64,000 bases of DNA from an uncultured bacterium (GCA_902761145.1 CACWJA010000004.1:1-64000), one strand, 5' to 3'. Positions 52,408 to 59,898 are shown, numbered from the stretch's first letter. Numbers and translations are program-made. Notes: generated from the letters alone by a model not told the origin.

Positions 52408-52809
52408 TTATTCTTGTATGTACGTTGGTGTAATGTTATAGCCATTATATGATTCATATAGAATTCGAGCCGTTGCCGTTTGCATGTCTTTGGGTGAGAA
52501 CAAGAAAAAGCTTCCTTTTGCGTCTTCCAGAAGATAGACTCCGCACATTTTTTCGAAATGTTCAGTGCAAATTCTGTAGGTATCTATAATGCTCAATCTT
52601 GATGGTCTTTTGATGCGTATAATGTTTGCGGATGTAATGGTGCGTTTGCTGCCGAAATCTTCGAATCCTCTGATTTTGAAGAATCCGTTTGTTCTAAAGG
52701 AATCTTGATAACCATAAAGAAATTTTACGAAGGATTTGGCTAGTCTCTGATGTTCTATGGGGCTGTCACTTTTATCGAAGACAAAATCCCAATTTTTTAA
52801 TCTTTTCAA
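52408..52809 (-). CDS. Orphan small protein, family X member 1 (133 aa)
   Basis: I place the start at TTG 52809, 8 nt after AAGAGGTG; a GTG at 52818 overlaps that site and is less likely. The protein is cytosolic, mixed alpha/beta, with no known motif. It can be aligned by eye to the proteins at 56779 and 58945: an early W-x-F, a basic helix with FVKFL, IRGF...GS+xI, I-x-RI-x-R, then a VY...G-x-FF-x-L end and a final helix. I call this unnamed group family X. It has its own upstream TATAAT-like box and terminator. Confidence 0.65.
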   Translation of the reverse strand: MKRLKNWDFVFDKSDSPIEHQRLAKSFVKFLYGYQDSFRTNGFFKIRGFEDFGSKRTITSANIIRIKRPSRLSIIDTYRICTEHFEKMCGVYLLEDAKGSFFLFSPKDMQTATARILYESYNGYNITPTYIQE

Positions 52810-52912
52810 TAATATCACCTCTTGAAATGTATAGAATAATCCTGTTAAAGTGCTGTATTATAGTAACATAAAATTATCAAAAAATCAATCGTGATACCCG
52901 TGCAGAGTATGC

Positions 52913-53059
52913 TATAATTAAGTTGCTCGTGCTATACTACGGTCACTGGCATAGAGAAAAGTTAAAAGCTGCGTGGTATTGTCATTTATGCCCGTAGCCA
53001 GGAGCCAATAAAACAGGCTCACATAAATGACTCTAATATTATTAATAAAGGAGTCAATT
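52913..53059 (+). promoter_or_regulatory. Promoter and switch-like RNA leader of the 53060 gene
   Basis: TATAAT (52913-52918) has no good -35 box. The leader of about 140 nt contains a perfect 10-bp stem GTCATTTATG (52981-52990) with CATAAATGAC (53022-53031), enclosing GAGCC/GGCTC (53002-53020). GACTC (53029-53033) can instead pair with GAGTC (53051-53055), which is part of the Shine-Dalgarno AAAGGAGTC. The two pairings share bases 53029-53031 and exclude each other, as in a translational riboswitch. Confidence 0.55.
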
Positions 53060-53308
53060 ATGAAAAATTTTAACAAAAATACAGAGCAGGTCGAAGTAAT
53101 GGCGCTCTTCGGATACGAAATGACACCCTGTCAACCGCTAACTTTTAGGCGACGTGGGGAAAGCGAAACCGAAGTGACGGAATTGCTTCGTACGCAAATA
53201 AAATTTGCGGGCGGAGTGGCATTACATATATTCGATGTGCTTGTAGGCCGGGAGAAAATGCGGCTTGAGTTTAACTCACGCGATTTGTCCTGGTACCTCA
53301 CACAATAG
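53060..53308 (+). CDS. Orphan small protein (82 aa)
   Basis: ATG 53060 lies 5 nt after AAAGGAGTC. The 82-residue product is basic in the middle and has a C-terminal pattern FAGGVALHIFDVLVGREKMRLEF suggestive of two strands and a turn; no signal peptide or membrane segment is present. I do not recognise it. It is a single-gene unit with its own promoter, a structured leader that could hide its ribosome binding site, and a terminator at 53366. It is located between the family X gene at 52408 and prfB. Confidence 0.65.
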   Translation: MKNFNKNTEQVEVMALFGYEMTPCQPLTFRRRGESETEVTELLRTQIKFAGGVALHIFDVLVGREKMRLEFNSRDLSWYLTQ

Positions 53309-53365
53309 TACTGATGCCTTGAACTTTTCTTTGAATGGGATAAGTTTTGCGAGGCAGTCAGCAAG

Positions 53366-53402
53366 AAAATTAAGTTGGAAGTAAACCCCAACTTAATTTT
53401 TG
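53366..53402 (+). terminator. Intrinsic terminator after the 53060 gene
   Basis: AAAATTAAGTTGG, a 9-nt loop and CCAACTTAATTTTT. The stem is mostly A/T but long, with a T run. Confidence 0.8.
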
Positions 53403-53452
53403 ATTAGACTGGCATGTTCGTGCTATGAATAGATAAATGATATAATGGTAGT

Positions 53453-54523
53453 ATGCAAGAGCTAGAAAAGAGATTAGCAGAACTTGAAGCAGAGTTTTTG
53501 AAGACTTATGAAAAATTGGAGATCGCAGAGAAGCTGAAGAAGATTGTTGGGTTAGAGAAAGAGGTGGCAGATCCTGATATTTGGAAAAATATAGAAGAAG
53601 CGACTGCCAAAAATCAGGAATTAGCAAAATTGCAAAATGAGACTCAGCCGTATGAATTACTAAAAACGCAGATAAGCGATATGCGGGAGTTGATGGAGCT
53701 ATCTGGTGACGATATGAAAGATGAAATTGAGGCTCAGATAGAAGCGATGGAGGGGCAATTTGTGGAGTTGAAAAAAGCTTTGAGATTTACTGGGCCATAT
53801 GATGGAAAGGATGCTATTGTGCGAATTACATCTGGAGCTGGCGGAACAGAGGCCATGGACTGGGCTGGGATGCTAGAACGGATGTATCTTAGATATTTTG
53901 AAAAGAATAACATGAAAGCGGTGAATTTAGAAAGAGTGGAGGGTGAAGAAGCTGGAATAAAAACTGCGGTGTATGAAGTGAGTGGTGCGAATGCTTATGG
54001 GCTACTAAAGTCGGAGCATGGAGTGCATAGATTGGTGAGATTATCGCCTTTTAATGCAAACAATCTGCGGCAGACTTCTTTTGCATTAGTAGAAATATTG
54101 CCAGTAATAAAGGCTGATACAGAGGTGCAAATAGATGATAAAGATTTGCGAATAGACGTATATCATTCTGGTGGGCATGGTGGGCAGAGCGTGAATACCA
54201 CAAATTCGGCGGTGAGGATTACGCATTTGCCTACTAATACAGTGGTAGCAATACAAAATGAACGAAGTCAGCTGCAAAATAAAGAGAAGGCAATGGAAAT
54301 ACTAAGAGGAAAGTTGGCGCAAATGCAGCTAGAGCAACGTGCGGCTAGTCTAGCGGATTTGCGTGCTGGAGAGTCGGCTGGCTGGGGGCAACAGATCCGG
54401 AATTATGTCTTGCAGCCGTATAAGCTAGTGAAAGATACTCGGACAGGATACGAAGAGACGGATCCAGACGCGGTATTGGACGGTAAGATTGACGGGTTTA
54501 TTGACAGTTATTTAGAGGCGTAG
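53453..54523 (+). CDS. prfB: Peptide chain release factor 2
   Basis: RF2 ends translation at UGA and UAA. The 356-residue protein has the N-terminal helical domain, the codon-recognition SPF motif (HRLVRLSPFNANN, about 188), the catalytic GGQ in SGGHGGQSVNTT (about 243) and the usual C-terminus. It is encoded in one frame: the in-frame UGA with programmed +1 frameshift of many bacteria is absent. Presence of RF2 agrees with UGA being used as stop in this window. TATAAT (53441-53446) ends 6 nt before the ATG. Confidence 0.95.
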   Translation: MQELEKRLAELEAEFLKTYEKLEIAEKLKKIVGLEKEVADPDIWKNIEEATAKNQELAKLQNETQPYELLKTQISDMRELMELSGDDMKDEIEAQIEAMEGQFVELKKALRFTGPYDGKDAIVRITSGAGGTEAMDWAGMLERMYLRYFEKNNMKAVNLERVEGEEAGIKTAVYEVSGANAYGLLKSEHGVHRLVRLSPFNANNLRQTSFALVEILPVIKADTEVQIDDKDLRIDVYHSGGHGGQSVNTTNSAVRITHLPTNTVVAIQNERSQLQNKEKAMEILRGKLAQMQLEQRAASLADLRAGESAGWGQQIRNYVLQPYKLVKDTRTGYEETDPDAVLDGKIDGFIDSYLEA

Positions 54524-54538
54524 ATTGGTACGTTGATA

Positions 54539-54567
54539 TTGACAATTACCTCTACGTGTGGTATAAT
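54539..54567 (+). promoter_or_regulatory. Strong promoter of the 54724 gene
   Basis: TTGACA, 17 nt ending ACGTGTGG, TATAAT. It is the same type as at 32988 and 59524. It starts just after the prfB stop. Confidence 0.85.
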
Positions 54568-54645
54568 ATGTGCTGCTGGACAGAGACTTATGGGTCTCTT
54601 GATACGCAAATTAAAATGATGTGGAAGGAGGGCTGTACTTACTCT

Positions 54646-54672
54646 AGCCTCTAGGGTTAACAGAGGTTTTTT
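54646..54672 (+). terminator. Attenuator-like terminator inside the 54724 leader
   Basis: CCTCT (54648-54652), a 9-nt loop and AGAGG (54662-54666) followed by TTTTTT. It lies after the promoter but 50 nt before the ribosome binding site, so it would stop transcription before the gene unless overridden. A GAGAC/GTCTC hairpin lies 50 nt upstream. Confidence 0.5.
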
Positions 54673-54723
54673 ATGTTCTGCTGTTTAATAAACTTGCAAT
54701 GATTGTATCGGGAGGTAATTATA

Positions 54724-55077
54724 GTGAGAAGAGCTTGTACACTTGAAAGCTTGGATGAGCTTGAACTGTCTGCAAGGACAAAGGCACATATCGAAAAAAT
54801 AGGTATTTCTCTTGATGAAGTGGTTCGGCGTGGTCGAATTACGGACTATGTTATCACAAATGGGCCAGGCCCATTGTCGAATAGTGATGTTAAGAGAATT
54901 ACGACAAAGTGGAGACGGGAGTTGGCGTTGGCGCTTGACAAGGCCGGATTCACTGGCTTTAACCCTGATCCGCAGATGTTTGCTGTGGGACGTTTGTATC
55001 ATGCTATCTTTGACAGTCCCGCAGTGACCTGCATAGACGAAATAACCAATGAGATGTATGAACGTACCTTCTTTTAG
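54724..55077 (+). CDS. Orphan small protein with RNA-polymerase-alpha-CTD-like N-terminus
   Basis: GTG 54724 follows GGGAGG at 8 nt and gives 117 residues. The N-terminal stretch LDELELSARTKAHIEKIGI...LDEVV reads like the helix-hairpin-helix of the RNA polymerase alpha C-terminal domain (consensus ELELSVRSYNCLKRAGI). The rest has a Trp-Arg-rich helix (KWRRELALALDKAG) and no known motif. A DNA- or sigma-contacting role is possible but unproven. The gene has its own promoter, a leader with an attenuator-like hairpin, and a terminator at 55085. Confidence 0.65.
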   Translation: MRRACTLESLDELELSARTKAHIEKIGISLDEVVRRGRITDYVITNGPGPLSNSDVKRITTKWRRELALALDKAGFTGFNPDPQMFAVGRLYHAIFDSPAVTCIDEITNEMYERTFF

Positions 55078-55084
55078 TCTGGCT

Positions 55085-55111
55085 GGCCTCGGCGCAAAAC
55101 CGGGGCTTTTT
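55085..55111 (+). terminator. Intrinsic terminator after the 54724 gene
   Basis: GCCTCGG, a 7-nt loop and CCGGGGC followed by TTTTT. Confidence 0.8.
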
Positions 55112-55153
55112 GCTGAGACTAGTTGGGGAGTTTTTGTGCTTTGAGCCCTTTTT

Positions 55154-55187
55154 TTAATGTTTTTCAATGTCGGCAAATTATGTAATA
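55154..55187. repeat. Remnant of a family A right end
   Basis: TTAATGTTTTTCAA followed by TGTCGGCAAATTATGTAATA resembles 41270-41303 at about 28 of 34 positions. No left end is nearby. It lies just upstream of the promoter at 55205. Confidence 0.5.
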
Positions 55188-55204
55188 CTGTCCATGCGGT
55201 ACCA

Positions 55205-55233
55205 TTGACTTTTTTGGATAAGTGTGATATAAT
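55205..55233 (+). promoter_or_regulatory. Strong promoter of the 55308 gene
   Basis: TTGACT, 17 nt ending AAGTGTGA, TATAAT. The leader is about 70 nt with a GTTTG/CAAAC hairpin. Confidence 0.82.
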
Positions 55234-55307
55234 AGGTTTGTTTGGTAGTGCTTTTTGCTCTTCTCAAACAGTACTTTACAATGTTTTCCCAGAAAGGAGT
55301 GATATGT

Positions 55308-55685
55308 ATGGGAAAAGTTGTTATGTTTGGCAAGGAAATTATCTTGTTGGATGCAATTGCTAGCAAGATAGAAGAACAGCGGCTTTCCAGCGCATATGAC
55401 TGGGCTAAGGAACGACAGCGTGAGCTTGGGTTCGTGGCCCAAAATCTTCGTCTGGAATTTAAAACCGGCGATTTCATAGATGATGGAGATGGGTTTATAA
55501 TCTCTATATTCTACAAGAAGTCGACGGGAGAGGCTTTGCTTCGTCGTGATTGGGAGGATAAGATGCTTACTCAGATAGACATCCTGTCTAATCCGGAAGA
55601 GGTCTCTAAAGTGGCTCCGAAATCTTGGAGACATATGATCAAGAATGGACTGCGATTAAAGCAACTTTGGGAAACTACGAGATAG
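55308..55685 (+). CDS. Orphan small protein (125 aa)
   Basis: ATG 55308 follows AAAGGAGTG. A nearby ATG at 55304 is in another frame. The product is cytosolic: an N-terminal helix with SKIEEQRLSSAYDWAKERQREL, then three predicted strands (LRLEFKTGDF, GFIISIFYKK) and C-terminal helices with a basic end. No family is recognised. It is a single-gene unit with promoter and terminator. G+C content is somewhat above that of neighbouring housekeeping genes. Confidence 0.65.
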   Translation: MGKVVMFGKEIILLDAIASKIEEQRLSSAYDWAKERQRELGFVAQNLRLEFKTGDFIDDGDGFIISIFYKKSTGEALLRRDWEDKMLTQIDILSNPEEVSKVAPKSWRHMIKNGLRLKQLWETTR

Positions 55686-55711
55686 GTATCCAGTTGCTGG
55701 GTCCACAAAAC

Positions 55712-55739
55712 AAACCCCCGATATGGCATCGGGGGTTTT
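55712..55739. terminator. Bidirectional terminator between 55308 and 55762 genes
   Basis: AAACCCCCGAT, a 5-nt loop and ATCGGGGGTTTT form a strong stem flanked by A and T runs, serving both convergent genes. Confidence 0.9.
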
Positions 55740-55761
55740 AACATTCTAAGAGTGTAATGGG

Positions 55762-56544
55762 CTAATCTTTGAATGAATTAATAGCGTCTTCGCGGGAACT
55801 ATAAATCACCCCGTTTTTCCCTAGGAAGGTTTGTTGTGTTGGTTTTTCTGTACGTGGCGTATCATTAGAGACAGGAGTGACTGGTGGCATGTCATTTCTG
55901 ACTTCGGTGCTAGAAAGTGTTTTGGGCTCAGACTCTGTGTTGGAGGCTTCGTTTGTAGTTGTATTGCCAGCTGTGTCGGTTGCGACTTCTAGAGGCGCAT
56001 CTTGAGCCGTGGGTGGGGTATTTACCGCTTGGGAGTCTAGTGCAGTGGTTGCCGTATCGGGTTTGGCCGCCATATTGATGAGTATGTCATAGAATCTATC
56101 GTCGGCCTCTTTTTTGGCGGAGATCACCTCTTGCAATGTTTTTAGCATATCATCAGTGTCGGGGTTAGTTTCTAGTGGTGCAGGGCTGCCTTCTGGTGGC
56201 GTAGGATCTGTAGGGTCAGTTTCTGCTTGAGGAGTAGAAGGTTCGTCGTCATACCATCCTGGAAAAGCGGCTTTTTCTTCTGCTTCTTGAGCTTTTTCGG
56301 CAGCTGCATATACATCGTTGACGCGCTGACCTACTTGTTTGTTATAGTCGGCTGCGTCGAGATCTCCTCGCTCTCTGCTGTAACCTCTTGGATCTGTGCC
56401 GTAACCGTTTTCATCTGATGTGGGGCCAACTTGTTCTGAGATGGTTTCGTCTGCCTGTAGTTTTGGTTCTGATTCTGCCGGCAAGATTGGCTCATCGTTG
56501 TTGGTGTTTGCTGGTGAACTGAAAGTATTGAAATTTTTGTCCAT
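55762..56544 (-). CDS. Acidic disordered protein (260 aa)
   Basis: ATG 56544 follows AAGGAG at 7 nt. The protein is rich in Asp, Glu, Thr, Pro, Asn and Ser and mostly low-complexity, with one helical stretch (about 75-95, YAAAEKAQEAEEKAAF) and a small conserved-looking C-terminus (FLGKNGVIYSSREDAINSF). There is no signal peptide or membrane segment. Function unknown; it may be a scaffold or linker. It is the only minus-strand gene in the 53-60 kb cluster. Confidence 0.7.
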   Translation of the reverse strand: MDKNFNTFSSPANTNNDEPILPAESEPKLQADETISEQVGPTSDENGYGTDPRGYSRERGDLDAADYNKQVGQRVNDVYAAAEKAQEAEEKAAFPGWYDDEPSTPQAETDPTDPTPPEGSPAPLETNPDTDDMLKTLQEVISAKKEADDRFYDILINMAAKPDTATTALDSQAVNTPPTAQDAPLEVATDTAGNTTTNEASNTESEPKTLSSTEVRNDMPPVTPVSNDTPRTEKPTQQTFLGKNGVIYSSREDAINSFKD

Positions 56545-56649
56545 GGAAGAACTCCTTATTAATTATGGTTATATTGTAACATATTATTGGTATATGGTGG
56601 TAAAAATTGCTATTGGTAGATGGTTCTAGATGGTGAAGTAGTGGTTTAG

Positions 56650-56678
56650 TTGATTTTTGTGCAAAATTATGCTATAAT
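56650..56678 (+). promoter_or_regulatory. Promoter of the 56779 gene
   Basis: TTGATT, 17 nt ending ATTATGC, TATAAT. The leader is about 95 nt. Confidence 0.7.
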
Positions 56679-56778
56679 ATGTGTAGCTGTGTTTACGGCT
56701 TAAATTTGCACATTAAATAGAAGGCATGAAAAACCAGAGGGCATAAGTGATATGTGAATACTTAGGAGGCGATGTACG

Positions 56779-57213
56779 ATGAGGATGTTGAAAAAATGGA
56801 GTTTTGCTATAACTATGATGCCAGAAATGGATAACTCTATGAAAAGTATGCGGCGTTTTCTTGATTTTATCGATAGCGGTAAGAAGAAAATTGATTTTCG
56901 TGATCCGATAGGCATAACTGGAGAATTGTATGGTAGTAAGGCTATATGTGATGGTACTATTGTATATCCGGTGAGGATTCGTAGAATCGAACGCGTTGAA
57001 GGATTTCGTGGTCTGATTGCGTCGTTTCGTGTGATGATATGGCAGTTTGAAAGGGTTGAAGAAATTTATCGCGTGTACACGAAAAGAGGGATATATTACA
57101 TAAAGTTATGTGATTATTCGGATGATACAAAGGCTATCTTTGACGATTTGTTGGAGGGAGCAAAAAAGCTGGATGAGCTGCGCTGTGAACCTTTTAGGGT
57201 GGCTTCTATTTGA
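56779..57213 (+). CDS. Orphan small protein, family X member 2 (144 aa)
   Basis: ATG 56779 follows AGGAGG at 9 nt. The protein resembles those at 52408 and 58945: W-x-F near the N-terminus, a basic helix with RRFLDFI, ITGELYGSK, IRRIERV, then FERVEEIYRVYTKRGIYYI and an acidic D-D-T-K-x-I helix. It has no known motif or membrane segment. It has its own promoter and terminator. The three members are divergent, so sequence identity is low and the grouping rests on pattern order and spacing. Confidence 0.65.
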   Translation: MRMLKKWSFAITMMPEMDNSMKSMRRFLDFIDSGKKKIDFRDPIGITGELYGSKAICDGTIVYPVRIRRIERVEGFRGLIASFRVMIWQFERVEEIYRVYTKRGIYYIKLCDYSDDTKAIFDDLLEGAKKLDELRCEPFRVASI

Positions 57214-57219
57214 ATGTGG

Positions 57220-57246
57220 AGCCTCGACGATCGGTCGGGGCTTTTT
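57220..57246 (+). terminator. Intrinsic terminator after the 56779 gene
   Basis: GCCTCGAC, a 5-nt loop and GTCGGGGC followed by TTTTT. Confidence 0.85.
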
Positions 57247-57279
57247 GCTTGGTATATGAGATGAAGTATGATATAAGCA

Positions 57280-57308
57280 TTGACTTTTTGAAGATTTTGT
57301 GCTATAAT
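57280..57308 (+). promoter_or_regulatory. Strong promoter of the 57398 gene
   Basis: TTGACT, 17 nt ending TTTGTGC, TATAAT. The leader is about 80 nt. Confidence 0.82.
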
Positions 57309-57397
57309 TGGAGCGTCGATCTATTGATGATTGGCTTGTTCTTTTAGTTGCCGCAATCTGTGCAAAGACATCATGCATTTAGGGGAGGTGATTATGT

Positions 57398-57709
57398 ATG
57401 TGTCTGAATAATGAATACATCACAGAAAAACGTTTGGACGACATTGATGATACTGTGCGTCAGGATGAGCATGATGGTGAAATAATTTATTATTTTCGCC
57501 CTAAATGCTATAGGCCTAGCAGTGTGGCTCTGATGGATGTAATCAATGGTTTGATTTTCGCCAATAATTGCTCCGGTGGAGACTTGTCTAGGATCGCTTA
57601 TGGCGAAATCCGTATCTATTTTAACCCAATGATCCACTGCTGGCGCGATCGTAAGATTACTAGCGACAAGATTATTGAAACGATTAAAAATCCAAATACG
57701 CAACTTTAA
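57398..57709 (+). CDS. Orphan small protein (103 aa)
   Basis: ATG 57398 follows GGGGAGGTG; an ATG at 57394 is in another frame. The product is acidic at the N-terminus and has IRIYFNPMIHCW in the middle, with Cys residues at about 2, 37, 58 and 81. No family is recognised, and no membrane segment is present. It forms a single-gene unit with promoter and terminator. Confidence 0.65.
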   Translation: MCLNNEYITEKRLDDIDDTVRQDEHDGEIIYYFRPKCYRPSSVALMDVINGLIFANNCSGGDLSRIAYGEIRIYFNPMIHCWRDRKITSDKIIETIKNPNTQL

Positions 57710-57740
57710 TGGCTCCGCAAGGGGCCATTTACTTTTGTTT
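57709..57740 (+). terminator. Intrinsic terminator after the 57398 gene
   Basis: ATGGCTCC, GCAA loop and GGGGCCAT, followed by a T-rich stretch. It overlaps the last base of the gene. Confidence 0.75.
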
Positions 57741-57781
57741 TTTGCTCTGGTAGTATTATTGTTATGGATGGAGGCGAAAAA

Positions 57782-58777
57782 ATGAGGGATTTTAATAGAC
57801 CTGGCGTAACGAGTGGCGGGTCTTGGAGAAGAGAAATTGTTAATAGGGCAAAGGGCTATAGTATTGAGGAAAGGGCCGCGATATTGCAAAAAGCGATGTA
57901 TAGAGCTCAGCCTACATTTGATGATTTTCGTGGATGTCCAGGATATTCCAATGATATGCTAGGGCGAGATGCGCAAAAATTAAAAGAAAAAGAGGCGAGG
58001 ATTGCTAGGAACAATAAGGGAAAAAGCGGTGAGGCTTGGAGTGATCGGTGGTCGGCACAGGCTGAGCCGATTCTTACTTATGTGATGAACACTGATAGTT
58101 TTTTATCCACGAGGGATTCTTTTGCTTTTTTGGCGCATGAATATGATGACAAGTACAATGGCACAGATATCGTATTTTGTGTGATGGGAAAAGACAAAAG
58201 ATATATGACTTTTTCGGTGGATGTAGCTACTGGTACTAGTTCAGATAATATCCGGAAAAAATTTGACGAGAGTGCACAGTCGCATGGGGGAACACCGCCG
58301 ATGGCGGCCTATGTGAAATATTGCGTTCATGGGGGTAGGCATTGGAAAGAATCGGAGGCGCCACAATTTATATTAGGTATGATGCCGTCTAGACTTGATG
58401 ATGCTACCGGAGCGGTAGACATTAAAGAAGGTCTGATAGCTGGGCGAGAGGCAGATCCGAAGACCGACTTTAAGTTGTTGTCCGAGATGAGAGAGCAAAT
58501 AATAATGCAATTGGCTATATTAAAAAACGAGAAGAATCCGGCAAACGAGAGCAGGATGAATAAATTGAGAGAGCTGATATCCGCCGTAAATACAAGATTG
58601 GCGGAGATATGTGGCGTGAAAGGGGACACGAATGAGGAACGTATAGCTGATTATGGGAGAAAATATAAAAAGATGATGGGGCAGATGAGGGAGGATCTGG
58701 TATATAAAAATATAGTGGATGAAGCAATAAGAAGGACGAACATGGCTCGAGGAAAAAAGGTAAGGAATGCAGCGTAA
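57782..58777 (+). CDS. Hypothetical cytosolic protein (331 aa), possible nuclease-like fold
   Basis: ATG 57782 lies 8 nt after GGAGG. An alternative in-frame ATG at 57764 follows a TATTAT box at leaderless distance, so both are possible. The central region GTDIVFCVMGKDKRYMTFSVDVATG (about 127-150) has the strand-Asp-strand-Asp pattern seen in PD-(D/E)xK-like endonuclease folds, but the catalytic Lys is not evident. The C-terminal part is helical (DUF-like, with KLLSEMREQIIMQL). The N-terminal third is basic and Arg-rich. I do not recognise a family. Unlike its neighbours it lacks a consensus -35 and a clear terminator. Confidence 0.6.
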   Translation: MRDFNRPGVTSGGSWRREIVNRAKGYSIEERAAILQKAMYRAQPTFDDFRGCPGYSNDMLGRDAQKLKEKEARIARNNKGKSGEAWSDRWSAQAEPILTYVMNTDSFLSTRDSFAFLAHEYDDKYNGTDIVFCVMGKDKRYMTFSVDVATGTSSDNIRKKFDESAQSHGGTPPMAAYVKYCVHGGRHWKESEAPQFILGMMPSRLDDATGAVDIKEGLIAGREADPKTDFKLLSEMREQIIMQLAILKNEKNPANESRMNKLRELISAVNTRLAEICGVKGDTNEERIADYGRKYKKMMGQMREDLVYKNIVDEAIRRTNMARGKKVRNAA

Positions 58778-58849
58778 ATTAGTGGTTATAGCTAAAAGAA
58801 CGAGCTGAGAAATAGAGCCAATACACTTTTTGAGGACTTTATGAATGTA

Positions 58850-58878
58850 TTGACTTTTTGGGGCGCATGTTGTATAAT
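58850..58878 (+). promoter_or_regulatory. Strong promoter of the 58945 gene
   Basis: TTGACT, 17 nt ending CATGTTG, TATAAT. The leader is about 60 nt and has GGAAG...CTTCC pairing. Confidence 0.82.
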
Positions 58879-58944
58879 ATAGTTAGGAAGATAGCTTCCG
58901 GGAAGTATTTTGTTTCAGAATTATTATGTAGGGAGGAATAATAA

Positions 58945-59403
58945 ATGAAAAGAAATAAGCACTTTGCAAATCCTGCGGAAGAATTTCTCTTTGAGTGGGA
59001 ATTCGTGTTTCCGGACGGAACGTCATTGGCTGTCTGTAAAGACTTTTTTGGAACTTTTTTGGCCAGCCTGACGGTACGTAACCCTCGTTTTGCCGGCGTG
59101 CTCTTGAACTACCCTGTGGCTATTTCTGGCCGCGTGTATAACACGGATCGGTTCGAAGAGGGGAAAACCATCAACACAAACTATATCAAGAGTATCCGGA
59201 GGGTCCATATGACTCTGTTTGACCGGATCGCCCTGTGGGCTTGGTGGCCCAACCTTACTAGGGTGAAATACCTTGTCACTACAGAGGACGGAAATGTCTA
59301 TACGATTTGGTTGCGCGATGCATCTGCGGTCACTTTGGAGGTACTTGACACCTGTATTTACGACGAATTTGACGACGCTGGTCTTGTACTGACTCCGCAA
59401 TAA
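58945..59403 (+). CDS. Orphan small protein, family X member 3 (152 aa)
   Basis: ATG 58945 follows AGGGAGG at about 8 nt. The sequence shares the order of patterns with 52408 and 56779: FEWEFVF, a helix with FFGTFLASL, VAISGRVY, YIKSIRRV, a Trp-rich stretch (WAWWPNLTRV), VYTIWL and a C-terminal helix. G+C content is clearly raised, as in the 33190 gene. It has no membrane segment by charge pattern, although the Trp-rich part is hydrophobic. It forms a single-gene unit with promoter and terminator. Function unknown. Confidence 0.65.
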   Translation: MKRNKHFANPAEEFLFEWEFVFPDGTSLAVCKDFFGTFLASLTVRNPRFAGVLLNYPVAISGRVYNTDRFEEGKTINTNYIKSIRRVHMTLFDRIALWAWWPNLTRVKYLVTTEDGNVYTIWLRDASAVTLEVLDTCIYDEFDDAGLVLTPQ

Positions 59404-59413
59404 TTACTCTATT

Positions 59414-59446
59414 AGCTCTGGCTGCAAAGTCGGAGCTTTTTCTTGT
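59414..59446 (+). terminator. Intrinsic terminator after the 58945 gene
   Basis: AGCTCTG, a 10-nt loop and CGGAGCT followed by TTTTCTT. Confidence 0.78.
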
Positions 59447-59523
59447 GAAAATGAAGCTATTGTTACGTAATTCGCCGTTTTTTTTGGAAGATTATACAAC
59501 AATGACAATTTATGGTAAAAGTA

Positions 59524-59552
59524 TTGACAAAAAAGAGTATGTGTGATATAAT
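59524..59552 (+). promoter_or_regulatory. Strong promoter of the 59758 small ORF
   Basis: TTGACA, 17 nt ending ATGTGTGA, TATAAT. The leader is about 200 nt, the longest of the group. Confidence 0.83.
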
Positions 59553-59569
59553 TAGAGCAATGATGGAGT

Positions 59570-59757
59570 TGATCCATCATCTAGCTGTTTTACAATTTCT
59601 TCCATAGTCTTTTTATTGTATTTGATTATAAAGAGAGGAGAGTGAGCTATAGTGTTTAGTTCTGGCTTTGTCTGACATCATGCAGAGCTAATAGGCCAAC
59701 AGGGCATTAGGCCTAGACGCTCTGCGTATGATTCTTCTATAGGTAGGAGGTGAGATA
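59570..59757 (+). promoter_or_regulatory. Structured leader of the 59758 small ORF
   Basis: Contains GATGG/CCATC and a 7-bp stem GCAGAGC (59682-59688) with GCTCTGC (59719-59725) enclosing two GGCC blocks, then AGGAGGTGA as ribosome binding site. A leader this long for a 46-codon gene suggests RNA-level control, or that the RNA itself is the product. Confidence 0.45.
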
Positions 59758-59898
59758 ATGACAAAGATGACAAAGAGCCTTGTTATGGGAGAAGAATTAG
59801 TAACATTCTTTTGTTGTCCGTGCGTGCCTAGAAAAACCGGCGTAGAAGACACGAACAGCAAGAATCGTACTATTACCCAGTTGTCTGGTTTTACCTAG
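59758..59898 (+). CDS. Small Cys-rich protein (46 aa)
   Basis: ATG 59758 follows a near-perfect Shine-Dalgarno (AGGAGGTGA) at 5 nt; the frame ends with TAG 59896-59898. The peptide contains FFCCPCVP (Cys about 19, 20 and 22), which might bind a metal or form disulfides, and a polar C-terminus. The strong promoter, leader, ribosome binding site and downstream terminator support a real gene. No family is recognised. The 110 nt after the stop, up to the terminator at 60011, show no gene. Confidence 0.55.
   Translation: MTKMTKSLVMGEELVTFFCCPCVPRKTGVEDTNSKNRTITQLSGFT

Noticed and set aside
53453-53560. Programmed frameshift in prfB
   Set aside because: The gene is open from the first codon with no internal UGA near codon 25 and no upstream frame overlap.
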